A DNA stretch of 64,000 bases from Deinococcus sp. YIM 77859 (GCF_000745175.1 NZ_JQNI01000002.1:2480001-2544000), one strand, 5' to 3'; shown: positions 27,638 to 42,806, numbered from the stretch's first letter. Numbers and translations: made by a program. Notes: generated from the sequence alone by a model not told the origin.

Positions 27638-27638
<1 letters not shown>
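27375..27638 (+). CDS. yidD: membrane protein insertion efficiency factor YidD
   Basis: An 87-residue YidD with the three conserved cysteines: [21 protein letters not shown] near residues 26-46 and [18 protein letters not shown] near 58-74. YidD supports YidC-dependent membrane protein insertion at the cytoplasmic face. Start GTG at 27375 overlaps the rnpA stop; the stop TGA shares a base with the yidC ATG (TGATG), indicating tight translational coupling along rnpA-yidD-yidC. Confidence 0.95.
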
Positions 27639-29218
<1,580 letters not shown>

Positions 29219-29231
29219 ACGAAACAGTGAG

Positions 29232-29261
29232 CCGCCCTGCCGGGAAGGTGGGGCGGTTTTT
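29232..29261 (+). terminator. intrinsic terminator after yidC
   Basis: CCGCCC (29232-29237) pairs with GGGCGG (29251-29256), followed by TTTTT. Confidence 0.85.
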
Positions 29262-29293
29262 GGGTTCAGTGGGTGGAGAAAAACCCCCCCAAC

Positions 29294-30238
29294 CTACAAC
29301 CTTCGCCACGCCCGCAGCGTCAGCAGCGCCTCCAGCGTGAGCACGCTGCGCCAGTCGGCTTCTGCTTGGGGCCACACCTCAGGGAAGGTGCCGCCCCAGT
29401 CCCAGCGTGGTCCCCACGCGCCGTCCTCGTCCTGCGAGGTGAGGAGGTGGCTGAGGGCGGCTGCTAGGGGCGCCTCGAGGGTATGGGCCAGGGGAGAAGC
29501 AGGGGTAGGCGCGGCCATCAGCGCGCTCAGGGCAGGGCCAGCAACGTCTTCGGGCGTGCGGGCGACCCGCTCGGGCAACACGTCGTGCAGATATTCCAGC
29601 ACCGGGCGGCGGTGTTCTTCGGGCACGTCTTCTGACTGCGCGAACACGGCGGCGACGTGGTGCCCGTTCACGTCTCCGGGGTCAAGGCCCTCCAGCACGG
29701 CGTCACGCACCTCCACCGTGAGCTGCAAGAGGAGGCCCGCCGGGAGCAGGTCCGGCCAGTGCCAGAGCCGCGCCACGATCTCCGCACGGGGGTGGATCCG
29801 GAACCCGCCGAACGCGCGTGCGAGCTCCCCGGGTTCCGCCTGACTCCACTGGGGGGCGTGTGGATAGGCCTTGGCCTCTGGGGGCAGGATGGGCCAGACA
29901 CTGCCGCCGTCCTCGACCTGAAGCCGTAACCGCAGCCACCCGACGGCATCCGCGAGCAGCGGCTCGGAGGCGGGCACGTCCAGGTCATGCAGCACCCGCA
30001 GGGCGTACGCGGTCGCCAGGACGCTGCTGAGGGGCGCGCGGACATCCGGCGCGAGCGCCCGGCCAAAGCCGCCGTCCGGATTGCGGTAGGCCCGCAGGGC
30101 CGCCAGCACGTCTTGCGGTGCCCCGTCCTCAAAAACCTGCCGAAAGCGCGAGGCTTCCAGCGGACGCCCCCGTTCAAGCAGAAAAGCGCGGGCCCGGGCG
30201 AACGCCTCGGGAGTCAGGCGGGCGTCAGCAGGCGTCAT
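29294..30238 (-). CDS. terpene-cyclase/prenyltransferase-like alpha-toroid protein
   Basis: A 314-residue soluble protein with the pattern of (alpha/alpha)6 toroid repeats: YRNPDGGFGRAL near residue 50, DGGSVWPIL near 110, and SQDEDGAWGPRWDWGGTFP near 275, QW-like turns where Gly-x-W/F closes each repeat. It lacks the DxDD or DDTA acid motifs of triterpene cyclases and the zinc ligands of protein prenyltransferases, so catalysis is doubtful; relatives are annotated only as hypothetical. The start at ATG 30238 is 6 nt after TACCCT. Possibly a carbohydrate- or lipid-binding scaffold. Monocistronic. Confidence 0.6.
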   Translation of the reverse strand: MTPADARLTPEAFARARAFLLERGRPLEASRFRQVFEDGAPQDVLAALRAYRNPDGGFGRALAPDVRAPLSSVLATAYALRVLHDLDVPASEPLLADAVGWLRLRLQVEDGGSVWPILPPEAKAYPHAPQWSQAEPGELARAFGGFRIHPRAEIVARLWHWPDLLPAGLLLQLTVEVRDAVLEGLDPGDVNGHHVAAVFAQSEDVPEEHRRPVLEYLHDVLPERVARTPEDVAGPALSALMAAPTPASPLAHTLEAPLAAALSHLLTSQDEDGAWGPRWDWGGTFPEVWPQAEADWRSVLTLEALLTLRAWRRL

Positions 30239-30244
30239 GGAAGG

Positions 30245-30250
30245 AGGGTA
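30245..30250 (-). promoter_or_regulatory. -10 hexamer TACCCT, leaderless type
   Basis: Minus-strand TACCCT, 6 nt, ATG at 30238. Confidence 0.5.
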
Positions 30251-30275
30251 CACCGGGCCATGAGGAGGGCCCCGC

Positions 30276-31478
30276 TCAGAGTTTCCCCAGCGCGGCCTGC
30301 GCAGCCGAGTAGCTCGGTCGCAGGCGCAGCGCCTCACGGTAGGCGGCCTGCGCTTCGGTGGTGCGGCCCAGTTCGTGAAGGGCTCGGCCGCGCCAGTAGT
30401 GCGCCTCCTCGTGGGCGGGAGCGTCACGCAGCACGGCCTGCGTCAGGCGCAGCACGTCTGCGTACCGCCCGGTACGGAGGTACGCTTCTAGCGGCCCGAA
30501 GGTATACCACAGGGTTCGCCAGGGCAGACCCCCGACAACGCGGGCTGGGCGCGTCGGATCAAGGCTGAGGTCAGGCGGGGACGCAAAGGCCTGATCAAAG
30601 GCCCGCGCCGCGCCCCGCGCGTCTCCTACCGCGAGCTTCGCCTGACCGAGATTCAACCAGCCCAGCGCGTCGTTCCGCCGCTCAGCCTCCGCGAGGGCCA
30701 CCCGCAGTTCCTCCTGCCGCGCTGCCTTCGGGTTGGCCCGGAAGCCGAGGAGTTCCCGCACCGCCGCCTCCCGCTCGGGGGGTGACACCACCAGATAGGT
30801 CCGCCCAAAAGCGCGCCACAGCTCGTCAAAGCGGGCATAGGGCAGGGTGAGGGGCCCCAGGTACGAGTCCAGCGCCCGGAACTGTCCCGCCGCATCGTCG
30901 TAGCCGGTCAGCAGCCGGTAGTGTCCCATGCCGCCGCTCTCCTGCGTCACAAACCACGTTTCTACGATCACCGGATAACCCGCCGCCAGCAGCCGCTTGA
31001 GCAGGAGGCGGCTGCCGTTGCGGCCCAGGTGAACATTCATTCCCTGCCCCCGCGCAAAGGCCGCCAGTTCCTCGGGCGACACGTTCACGTCGCCCCGGTT
31101 GGGCTTGAGCCGGGGTGCAATGTCGTACTGGTTCAGCGTGCTTCCCCAGCGGCTCAGCGCCATACCGACCGTCACCGGGCCGCAGTTGTTCAGCCGCTGG
31201 TACTCGTGCCGGACCCCGGAAATGCTGGCTGTGGCGGGCAGGGCTATCTCAGGTTCCGCTGGGGGAGTGAGGGGACGGGACTCCTGCGGAGCGGTTTCCG
31301 GCACGGCAGGCGGCGCTTCCTCGACCTGAACCGGTGTCGGCTCCGCAGCCGGACCCGGCGTGGACGGCACCGCGGCGGGGACGGGCGCGCTGTCCTGCGC
31401 TGGCAGGCGGCTCCCACCGAAGACAGCGGCCCCTACAAGCAGGCTGGCGGTCAGGAGCAGGGCGGGCAGACGCATCAC
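30276..31478 (-). CDS. exported C39-like cysteine peptidase with TPR repeats
   Basis: A 400-residue exported protein. Signal peptide about 1-22 (LPALLLTASLLVGAAVFGG), then a Pro/Glu/Ala linker to about 80, then a papain-like C39-type domain: RLNNCGPVTVGMALSRWG (catalytic Cys near 98), SGGMGHYRLLTGYDD (His near 185) and ALDSYLGP (Asp). The C-terminal 140 residues are TPR repeats (LGWLNLGQAKLAVGDARGAARAF; HYWRGRALHELGRTTEAQAAYREAL). C39 domains cleave double-glycine leaders when fused to transporters; this free-standing exported form more likely hydrolyses or recruits envelope proteins. Start GTG 31478 or ATG 31475. Confidence 0.75.
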   Translation of the reverse strand: MMRLPALLLTASLLVGAAVFGGSRLPAQDSAPVPAAVPSTPGPAAEPTPVQVEEAPPAVPETAPQESRPLTPPAEPEIALPATASISGVRHEYQRLNNCGPVTVGMALSRWGSTLNQYDIAPRLKPNRGDVNVSPEELAAFARGQGMNVHLGRNGSRLLLKRLLAAGYPVIVETWFVTQESGGMGHYRLLTGYDDAAGQFRALDSYLGPLTLPYARFDELWRAFGRTYLVVSPPEREAAVRELLGFRANPKAARQEELRVALAEAERRNDALGWLNLGQAKLAVGDARGAARAFDQAFASPPDLSLDPTRPARVVGGLPWRTLWYTFGPLEAYLRTGRYADVLRLTQAVLRDAPAHEEAHYWRGRALHELGRTTEAQAAYREALRLRPSYSAAQAALGKL

Positions 31479-31596
31479 CCTCTATCCTCAGGGGACTTCA
31501 TGATCTGCCGCTGAGGATAGAAGGTGTACTGGAACGCCATGCGAACGGCGTGATGTGGGACTTTGCCTTCGACTTGGCGGAAGGGTGTCTCAGGGC

Positions 31597-31617
31597 GGAG
31601 GAGGGGCACGCTCCTCC
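31597..31617 (-). terminator. hairpin after the E1 beta gene
   Basis: Minus-strand GGAGGAG (31617-31611) pairs with CTCCTCC (31603-31597) right after the E1 beta stop; no T tract. Confidence 0.4.
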
Positions 31618-31619
31618 CT

Positions 31620-32620
<1,001 letters not shown>

Positions 32621-32624
<4 letters not shown>

Positions 32625-33718
32625 GCTTGTTCCTCGGCGAGAAGCTGCGCGCGCTGGCGAACGAGTTGCGGAGTGGGCTCGGCAAAGACGTGGTCTACGA
32701 TCTCGGCGGGAGTCGGCTCGGGAAAGCTGTCGGCCACGCGCAGGGCCGCCTCGAACTCGGCCTCGATCTCGCGGGCAAACGCGTGGTCCTCTTCCTCGGT
32801 GAGGAGGCCTTCTTGCAGCAGGTGCGTTCGCAGCCGCGTGAGGGGATCTTTCGCGTCCCAGCCCGCCGTGTCGGCCTCGCTGCGGTAACGACTGGGATCG
32901 TCGGCGACGGTGTGTGGCTTGACGCGGTACGTGACGGTCTCGATCAGGGTGGGGCCCTCGCCGTTGCGGGCGCGGGTCACGGCCTCGCGGGTCACCTGGT
33001 AGGTCGCCAGGACGTCGTTGCCGTCCACGCGCACACCCGGAAGACCGTAGCCGTCGGCACGGCGCGCAAGGTTGCGGGCACGGGTCTGGGTGTGGGTGGG
33101 TACACTGATGGCCCAGCCGTTGTTCTGGAGGATAAAAACGCAGGGGGCATTGAGCGCGCCCGCGAAGTTCAGCGCCTCGTGAAAGTCGCCTTCGGAGCTG
33201 CCGCCGTCGCCGATATAGGCCATCGCGACGTTGCGTGTGCCTAGGCGGCGCTCGGCCAACGCCGCGCCCACCGCCTGCGGGTACTGGGTCGCAATCGGAA
33301 TGTAGAAGGGGAGGATCTTGAGGTTCTGCGGCATCGCCCACCCGTGGGGGCTGGTGCGCCAGTAGGCGATCGTCTGTTCCAGGGGCAGGCCGTAGGTGAG
33401 GGCCGCGCCCGTGTCGCGGTAGGTGGGAAAGAGCCAGTCATCCGGTGTCAGCGCGGCGGCGGTCCCGACCTGGCTGGCCTCCATGCCGCCGTAGGGCGGA
33501 AACACACCCATTCGCCCGGTGCGGTAGAGCACCCAGGCGCGCTCATCGAAGTGGCGAACACGGCGCATGTGGCGGTAGAGCCTCACACGGGTCTCGGGGT
33601 CGGGCAGCCGGTCAGGCCGGGTCACCGTCCCGTCGGGGGCGATGAGTTGCAGCGTCTCGTCTGGGGCCTCAGGGGCAGCGGCGGGCGCGGCCTGGGCCTG
33701 GAAAGGGGGTTGGGGCAT
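32621..33718 (-). CDS. 2-oxoacid dehydrogenase E1 component, alpha subunit
   Basis: The alpha subunit (365 residues). The thiamine diphosphate motif is intact: [20 protein letters not shown] ending in LQNNGWAIS (GDG-x26-NN, near residues 170-200). Also [21 protein letters not shown] near 65 and [11 protein letters not shown] near 275, the phosphorylation-loop region of mitochondrial relatives. An Ala/Pro/Gln-rich N-terminal tail precedes the fold. I prefer ATG 33718, which has GGAGG 8 nt upstream, to GTG 33733. The [12 protein letters not shown] block resembles branched-chain E1 alpha more than pyruvate E1 alpha, so BCKDH is the better guess. Divergent from the EAL gene. Confidence 0.92.
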
Positions 33719-34059
33719 GCGCAGGGCCTCCACGGCAAAGAGGGGAACAACACAACGGAGAGCAGGCGGAGCAGGCCCGGTCGGGGCCGCCGGTCACGGG
33801 GAGCTTGCCTCAGGGCGCGCGGCGCTGGTTGAGGAGCCGCGCCGGACGGTTCCCGCGCAGGCGCGCCGGGTCGGCCGGGGGCAGGGGCAGGCACGAGGAC
33901 ATCGGCATAGGAAACAAGGAGGCAGGCGCCTTCCGGTCCCGCCCGGGTAGGGAATGGGTCCAGCGTAGCAGATTGGGTGCGAAGCGCGCTTCGCTCGTGA
34001 AGCTTCTCCCCGTGAAGAAGGAAGAAGTTTGTGAGACGGATTGCGGTACAACGGGTCTG
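33719..34059. promoter_or_regulatory. 341-bp divergent regulatory region with palindromes
   Basis: Minus-strand extended -10 TGC-TACGCT (hexamer 33967-33962) could drive the E1 genes with a leader of about 240 nt. A perfect 16-bp palindrome GCGAAGCGCGCTTCGC lies at 33979-33994, over the expected -35 of that promoter, with a second palindrome GAAGCTTC at 33999-34006 sharing the GAAGC half-site. These look like operator sites. No gene is seen in this stretch. Confidence 0.5.
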
Positions 34060-35181
34060 ATGGCTGCCTTCCCCCCTCCCGATGAACCGCCGCTTACGGT
34101 TCCCTGTGATTGTCAGGCGATGACGCCTCTGGTGGAGACGGAGATGAGTGGCCTCGCCATCTATGCCGCCTCGTCCCACCTGCGGCGCAAACTTGCCCTG
34201 CTGCTGGAGGTCCACGCTGCGGCGCCGACCGTGCAGGAGGGGGCTTTTGTGCTTCCTGCAACCTCGTTTGCCTTTCTGGACGGCCTGCTTTCAGCCTTCT
34301 CAGCGACCGAGCGGCTGGACCTGTTGGCGGCTCCCTGGAGGGGAACGCGGCTCGACCCCTGGCACCTCCTGCCCCTAGAGCAGTGGGTCCGGCGGCTAGG
34401 CACGCCCTGGTTTTTCGCTGCTGCCGAACACCTGTGCTTTCATCTCCAGCCCATTGTGGCGCTGCGCAGTGGCGAGGTGTACGGGTATGAGGCTCTGGTG
34501 CGTGCGCAGTGGGAGGGCCAGGTGCTGGGGGCCGGGCCACTGCTGCAAGCGGCTGCCGCCCACGGCCAGAGCCGCAGCTTTGACGCCCGCGCTCGGCGCA
34601 GCGCCATTGAGCAGCTCTACCCGCAGCTCGGCCCGCAGCAGGTTCTGTTCATCAACTTCGCGCCGGGGGTGGTGTACAACCCCAACATTTGCCTCCAGAC
34701 CACCTTCGAAACCTGCCGTGAGGTTGGAGCTGACTTCTCGCGGCTGCTGTTCGAGGTGACCGAGAGTGAGGCTTTCCCGGACCTGCGCCTCTTGGGCAGC
34801 ATTCTGGACCGCTACCGTGCCGAGGGCGCGCAGGTGGCGCTCGACGACCTGGGGGCGGGTCACACCAGTCTGACGTTTTTGGGCACGCTGCGCCCTGATA
34901 TCGTGAAGCTTGACCGCAACCTGGTGCGTGGTCTGCATGCCGATGACCCGCGGCTGCCGTTGGTGGCCGCTCTGATTCGCTATGCCCATGCCCTGGACGT
35001 TCGGGTGGTCGCGGAGGGCATCGAGACGGCTGAAGAACTCCGGCTCGTGGCTGAGTTGGGAAGCGACTACGCGCAGGGCTATTTTCTGGGCCGTCCCGCC
35101 GAGCGGCCGTCCGGTCTGAGCTCACAGGCCGCGCAGTACTGGCTCAACCGCACCGAGCACCACTCTACCGGGCGTGCCTGA
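34060..35181 (+). CDS. EAL-domain c-di-GMP phosphodiesterase
   Basis: A 373-residue protein. Residues 1-115 are an unrecognised N-terminal region without membrane helices; the EAL domain runs from about 120 to 360. Motifs: YEALVR near 143, FINFAPG (metal Asn), FEVTESEAF (metal Glu), ALDDLGAGHTSLTFL near 261 (variant of DDFGTGYSS with both Asp kept), DIVKLDRNLV, VVAEGIET and YAQGYFLGRP near 340. The catalytic acids are intact, so hydrolysis of c-di-GMP to pGpG is expected. Start ATG 34060 chosen as the first ATG compatible with the domain; upstream in-frame extension to 33805 would cross the operator-like palindromes. Monocistronic, divergent from the E1 genes. Confidence 0.88.
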   Translation: MAAFPPPDEPPLTVPCDCQAMTPLVETEMSGLAIYAASSHLRRKLALLLEVHAAAPTVQEGAFVLPATSFAFLDGLLSAFSATERLDLLAAPWRGTRLDPWHLLPLEQWVRRLGTPWFFAAAEHLCFHLQPIVALRSGEVYGYEALVRAQWEGQVLGAGPLLQAAAAHGQSRSFDARARRSAIEQLYPQLGPQQVLFINFAPGVVYNPNICLQTTFETCREVGADFSRLLFEVTESEAFPDLRLLGSILDRYRAEGAQVALDDLGAGHTSLTFLGTLRPDIVKLDRNLVRGLHADDPRLPLVAALIRYAHALDVRVVAEGIETAEELRLVAELGSDYAQGYFLGRPAERPSGLSSQAAQYWLNRTEHHSTGRA

Positions 35182-35205
35182 GGCCCCCCTTCTGCCCAGC
35201 GGGCG

Positions 35206-35211
35206 TACACT
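35206..35211 (+). promoter_or_regulatory. -10 hexamer TACACT, leaderless type
   Basis: TACACT, 6 nt, ATG at 35218. Confidence 0.6.
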
Positions 35212-35217
35212 ACCCCT

Positions 35218-35718
35218 ATGAGACGCGCGCTGCTGCTGACGGTCCTCACTCTTCTGCTCGGCACAGCCCGTGCTGATCACCAGCAGGGAAACCTGCGGGC
35301 TCTGACGGGGGCCGACCTCTGCCCGCCCGTCTCCTACGTGTACCTCGACGACGAGGAACAAGAGGAGATCGCGGTAGAGGTCGACAAGCAGCTGATGCGG
35401 TACGCTGCCCTCTACGGCATTCCCTTTGGGGACCCCAAGACCTGCACGGTCGCGCAGATTTTTGCGGTGGATGCCTTTCAGAGCCGTGACGGGCGAGTGC
35501 TGTACGCGGTGGACCTAGAGCTGGAGCTGTTGGGGGACGCGCGCGTCACCCTGGGAAACCGGCAGTTCACGGCCAGCCACCTGCAGCTCTGGTCTGCTTC
35601 CGGCTACGGCGCGGTAGCGAGCCCCAAGGACCTGGTCAATATGGCCATGAGCAGCGTTCGCGACTACTACGAGGATTTTGCGCTGGAGTGGAAGGCGGCC
35701 CATCCCAACCCGAAGTGA
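35218..35718 (+). CDS. secreted hypothetical protein
   Basis: A 166-residue exported protein. Signal peptide RRALLLTVLTLLLGTARA cleaved near residue 20. The mature part has one Cys pair candidate (LCPPVSYVY near 35 and KTCTVAQIF near 80), an acidic segment DDEEQEEIAVEVDKQL, and beta-rich sequence with DGRVLYAVDLELELLG. No family recognised. The ATG lies 6 nt after TACACT. A hairpin follows (35731-35753) in the gap to the convergent DUF4384 gene. Function unknown; likely a periplasmic or surface protein. Confidence 0.68.
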   Translation: MRRALLLTVLTLLLGTARADHQQGNLRALTGADLCPPVSYVYLDDEEQEEIAVEVDKQLMRYAALYGIPFGDPKTCTVAQIFAVDAFQSRDGRVLYAVDLELELLGDARVTLGNRQFTASHLQLWSASGYGAVASPKDLVNMAMSSVRDYYEDFALEWKAAHPNPK

Positions 35719-35730
35719 GGCCACCAGAAG

Positions 35731-35753
35731 GCCGCCTCCTCAGAGGGGGCGGC
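35731..35753. terminator. hairpin between convergent genes
   Basis: GCCGCCTCC and GGGGGCGGC-type arms around TCAGA; no T tract, so the role is only likely from position. Confidence 0.4.
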
Positions 35754-35770
35754 ACGACGGGCAGCGAGCG

Positions 35771-36661
<891 letters not shown>

Positions 36662-36779
36662 GCTTCTACCTTGTCCCCCTTTGGTGATGGCGGCCTGACC
36701 TGAGCTTCAGAAGGCGCCATCCCCATCTCATCCCTTTCCAATGTGCCGCGCGCACATTGAGGCCGCTTCCGGGGCGCAC

Positions 36780-36785
36780 TAGATT
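36780..36785 (+). promoter_or_regulatory. -10 hexamer TAGATT, leaderless type
   Basis: TAGATT, 5 nt, GTG at 36791. Confidence 0.5.
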
Positions 36786-36790
36786 GTGGT

Positions 36791-37338
<548 letters not shown>

Positions 37339-37342
<4 letters not shown>

Positions 37343-38574
37343 CGCCCGCCCACCGCGTGCCGCCCAGCGTGCGCCTGCGTGAGGCGCTGCTTGCCGCGCT
37401 GCCTGCCCTGCTCACGGCCCTGCTTCTGCTGCTGGCGACCCAGCCCGCCTACGAGACGCTGATCCGGCGGGGAAGCGGCTGGACGCCCTACGCCTATCAG
37501 GGCCTAGTCCAGGACGTGCAGGCGTACCAGGTCGCTCGCCTGGACCCCAGGGTGAGCAAGGAAGAGCGGCAGATGCGGTACGAGATCGCGCTGTCAAGCG
37601 CCGTGACCCCCACCCAGTTCACGCAGCTTGCTGCGGTGGAGGCGCGGGGCGAGGCCCGCCTGAGCCGCGTGGCGGCCCTGCTGCGCGAGAACACCCCGCA
37701 GAGCGTGGCGGAAGCAGCTCGCGAGGCGGTACGGCTCAATGCCCAGGCGGGCGACTTTGCGGGCGAGACGCGGGTGCAGTACGTTCGGGCGCTGGAGGAG
37801 ATGCGCCGCGCCCTGGTCGCTACGGCCGCGGCGACGGGCCTCCTGAGCATGCTGCTGACCGGGCGCGCGCTGCTGCTGTGGCGCGCCGAGCGCGAACGCC
37901 GTGCTCGGCGCGAGGCGCGCCAACGCGAAGCCCTGAGCCTGGCCAGCCACGAGCTGCGCCGTCCCCTCCAGGCTCTGCTGCTCGCCAGCGACCTGCTGCG
38001 GCAGGCAGAGACCCCCGAGCAGCGTCAGCACCTGCTCGCCCTCATCGAAGACAGCGCTGCGCAGCTGGCCAGCCGCGCCGACCTGACCCGGCTCGAAGAC
38101 CTCTACCTTGACGTGACCCTGCGCCTGACTCGGCCCGACCTGCGCACCCTGGTGGGCCGGGTGGCTGGGGGGCGCGTGAGCGTTCATCTGCCCAGCGAGC
38201 CGGTGGTCTGGCCTGTCGACGCGCGGCAGGTCCGTCAGATCGTCGAGAATCTGGTCGAAAACGCCCTGAAGTACACCGCTGGCCCCGTCGAGGTGACCTT
38301 GGATACCCCGGGTGGACAGCCTGAGATCACGGTCCGCGACCACGGCCCGGGCATGTCGGCCGAGCTGCGCGAACGGGCCTTTCTCCCCTACGAGCGCGGT
38401 CCGCGCGGCCTGACGGAAGGCCGGGGGCTGGGGCTGTCCCTGGTGCGCCGCTATGCCCGCGCACACGGGGGTGACGTCACGCTGGAAGACGCGCCGGGCG
38501 GCGGCACCCTCGCCCGCGTGACCCTGGGCGAGCCGCCCCTGGTGGACGAACCGCCGCTCCCGCGCGGGGGCTGA
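37339..38574 (+). CDS. membrane sensor histidine kinase
   Basis: A 411-residue histidine kinase with no adjacent response regulator. TM1 about 15-36 ([19 protein letters not shown]), an extracytoplasmic helical sensor region about 37-150, TM2 about 155-178, then no HAMP, a dimerisation domain with H-box [20 protein letters not shown] (His near 203), N-box [14 protein letters not shown]1 VRDHGPGMS and G2 [19 protein letters not shown]. The catalytic set is complete. GTG 37339 overlaps the stop of the pterin-binding-like gene, so the two are coupled and the secreted protein is probably its sensor partner. The longer frame from 37303 is rejected. Confidence 0.9.
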
Positions 38575-38588
38575 GACCTGATTCCCGC

Positions 38589-39599
38589 TCAGGGCTGCCC
38601 TTCTGCCGGGGTCGCAAAGACCTGCGTCCAGTAGGGCCCGCCCGAATGACCGGGCCGGTTCACGTAGGCCACGCCGATGCGGGTGTAGTCCCCCATGATG
38701 TTTCGGCAGTGGCCGGGGCTGCGCAGCCAGGCCTGCATGACCTCCTGCGGCGTGTGCTGTCCTGAGGCGATGTTCTCGCCCGAGGCGACGGCCCGCAGAC
38801 CCGCCGCCTCCACCCGTTGTGCGGGCGTGCTGCCGTCCACGGCACTGTTGTGGTCGAAGTACCCGTGCAGGGCCATGCCCGCCGACTGTGCGAGGGCCGC
38901 CACCTCCAGCCGCGGGTCACGGGTCAGCGGGGGAAGGGCCGGACCGCCCTCGCGCCCCGTCTCACAGTTCCAGCCGCGTTCGCGCGCCCGGTTCGTCAGG
39001 CGCAGCACCTCCGTCTCGAAGGGCGCGCTGCCTTCCAGGGGGGCCATCTGAAAGCGCACGCTGTCGGCCAGAGGACCGCTTGCCCCGATCAGGTGCAGGA
39101 CCGCACGGTGTTCACCCGGCGCGACCGGAAGGGGGCTCGTCCCGACGGCCCGGCCGTCCAGCGTGAAGTCAGGCTCGCCCGGCCGGTACACCACGCTGCC
39201 CGCCGCGCTGAGCCGCACCTCGCCCCGACCCAGAAGCACGACCAGTCCGGCGCGCTCGGCGCCCGCGCTGCGCACCTCAATCGTGCCGCTGGCTGTGGAG
39301 CGTACCTGCCCGCGTGCGTCCAGCAACTGCGCCTGAACGCGGTACGTTCCCGGACGGTAGTAGGTGTGGGTCACGCTGTGGCCGCTTTCGGTACCGCCGT
39401 CCCCGAAGTCCCACATCACGCGGTACTCGGCGGGCGCCCGCGCCGTAAACGTTACGGCCAGGGGCGCCCGCCGGTCCTCCCGCAGGGTGAAGCCCACCTG
39501 AAACTGCACCGGCTGGGCCGCGCAAGACCCCAGCCCTCCCGTTCCCAGCATGGTCGCCAGCAGTGCCAGCCTCTTTCTCCACCGCCCTCTGTGTGTCAC
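38589..39599 (-). CDS. CAP-domain lipoprotein with PKD domain
   Basis: A 336-residue envelope protein. Lipoprotein signal with lipobox GLGSC (Cys 26). A PKD-like domain (about 40-110) is marked by [26 protein letters not shown]. The C-terminal 135 residues are a CAP/SCP domain: [65 protein letters not shown] and [10 protein letters not shown], keeping the His/Glu cavity residues. CAP proteins in bacteria are secreted and may bind lipids or sterols; function open. GTG start follows TAGCCT by 6 nt. Convergent with the histidine kinase gene (14-bp gap). Confidence 0.88.
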   Translation of the reverse strand: MTHRGRWRKRLALLATMLGTGGLGSCAAQPVQFQVGFTLREDRRAPLAVTFTARAPAEYRVMWDFGDGGTESGHSVTHTYYRPGTYRVQAQLLDARGQVRSTASGTIEVRSAGAERAGLVVLLGRGEVRLSAAGSVVYRPGEPDFTLDGRAVGTSPLPVAPGEHRAVLHLIGASGPLADSVRFQMAPLEGSAPFETEVLRLTNRARERGWNCETGREGGPALPPLTRDPRLEVAALAQSAGMALHGYFDHNSAVDGSTPAQRVEAAGLRAVASGENIASGQHTPQEVMQAWLRSPGHCRNIMGDYTRIGVAYVNRPGHSGGPYWTQVFATPAEGQP

Positions 39600-39605
39600 C
39601 CGAGC

Positions 39606-39611
39606 AGGCTA
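39606..39611 (-). promoter_or_regulatory. -10 hexamer TAGCCT, leaderless type
   Basis: Minus-strand TAGCCT, 6 nt, GTG at 39599. Confidence 0.5.
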
Positions 39612-39663
39612 GCGGGTGGGAGCAGCCCTCTGCCGTGAGGGAAGGCACGGGGAGCACCTCTTC

Positions 39664-40239
<576 letters not shown>

Positions 40240-40671
40240 GTCCGCCTCACCATACCGCCTGCCCAGCCCCCCATGCGTCAGCCCTTTGGCGGAACGCTCG
40301 GGGACGTGTGACGGGGCCGCCTGCAAGACACCCGCAAGACGCCCGGCCGTAGCATGACCCTGCCTTGGCCCCCGACACGCTTTCTGCCGCCCCCATCACC
40401 GAAGCCCTGCGGCTCCTGCTGCCCGACCTGAGCGTAGGGATGCTGCTGGGGTTTGCTACCGGCCTCGCCCTCAAAAGGATCGTCCGTCTCGCGCTGCTCG
40501 CGCTGGGTCTGCTGTTGATCACCGTGCAGCTTCTCGCCTTCTTTGACCTGCTCACCGTGAATTGGCCGCGAGTGCAGGCTCTGGCGGCCCCGCTCCTGCC
40601 GGGGGGCGGCCCCCCGAGTGGCGCGTGGTTAGGCCGCGTGCTGACCGCGAATCTGCCCTTTGCCGGGGCCT

Positions 40672-41951
<1,280 letters not shown>

Positions 41952-41955
<4 letters not shown>

Positions 41956-42635
41956 GGGTTCGCCTCCAAGCGGTAGCCCACACCCCGTACCGTATGCAGC
42001 AGGCCGGTGCCTCCCCCCGCGTCGAGCTTGCGCCGAATGCTGGCGAGATGCGCGTCCACCACCCGCGCCATCGCGTCACTGTCGGGCAGGGCCGCCGTCA
42101 GCAGTTCTTCGCGGGTAAAGGCACGGCCCGGGGCCTGTGCGAGGTGTGCGAGCAAGCGGAACTCGGTGGGGGTCAGGTGCAGCACTTCGCCGTTCACACG
42201 GGCCCGCGCTGCTCTGCGGTCCACCTCGAGCGGCCCCACACGCAGCGGGCGCTCGAGGTCCTCGAGCGCGCTGTTGACCCGGCGCAACACCGCCTTGACG
42301 CGCGCCATCACCTCGCGTGGGCGGAAGGGTTTCACCACGTAGTCGTCCGCGCCCAGCTCCAGGCCCACGATGCGGTCCGTCTCTTCTGCACGGGCCGTCA
42401 CCAGGATGATGGGTGTGGAGCCACTCGCGCGAACGGCTCTTAAAACGTCCAATCCGCTGCGGCCGGGCAGCATCACGTCCAGCAGGATCAGGTCGGGCTG
42501 CGCGGCGCGGTAGAGGGTGAGGGCGGCGTGACCATCGGCGGCGCGTTCGGTGCGGTAGCCCTCCTGCCGCGCGTAGGCGTCCAGCACCTCCGCAAGCTGC
42601 GGTTCGTCCTCCACGATCAGGATCAGGGCACTCAT
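41952..42635 (-). CDS. OmpR-family response regulator
   Basis: A 227-residue response regulator. Receiver domain (1-120): ILIVEDEPQLAEVLDAYARQ, phospho-acceptor Asp in LILLDVMLPGRSGLD near residue 52, VTARAEETDRIVGLELGADDY and VKPFRPREVMARV with the conserved Lys. C-terminal OmpR/PhoB winged helix (about 130-227): LHLTPTEFRLLAHLAQAPGRAFTREELL ... IRRKLDAGGG ... VRGVGYRLE. ATG 42635 lies 6 nt after TACCAT. Pairs with the kinase downstream by a TTGA overlap and lies divergent from a TolC-ABC efflux operon, its probable target. Confidence 0.95.
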
Positions 42636-42641
42636 CCCCCC

Positions 42642-42647
42642 ATGGTA
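42642..42647 (-). promoter_or_regulatory. -10 hexamer TACCAT of the two-component operon
   Basis: Minus-strand TACCAT, 6 nt, ATG at 42635. Two GCAAAGG repeats 20 nt apart (42669-42675 and 42689-42695) lie upstream and could be OmpR-type binding sites between the divergent operons. Confidence 0.45.
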
Positions 42648-42806
42648 GAGACGTCCGGCGAAGGTTCTGCAAAGGCCCGTCCCCGGCCGCAAAGGGCGGT
42701 GCAGGCCGTCCGGGTGCGGCTCTCCTTCCACCTGCTCCGGCGATTTTCGACAAATCTTCAAAAAAAGTTCGCAGGGCGTTGACGCCCTCAGGGCACGGTG
42801 GGGGAC

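Noticed and set aside
33805..34059. N-terminal extension of the EAL protein back to 33805
   Set aside because: It would place coding sequence over the divergent promoter and palindromes, and the translation is Arg/Gly-rich without a domain.
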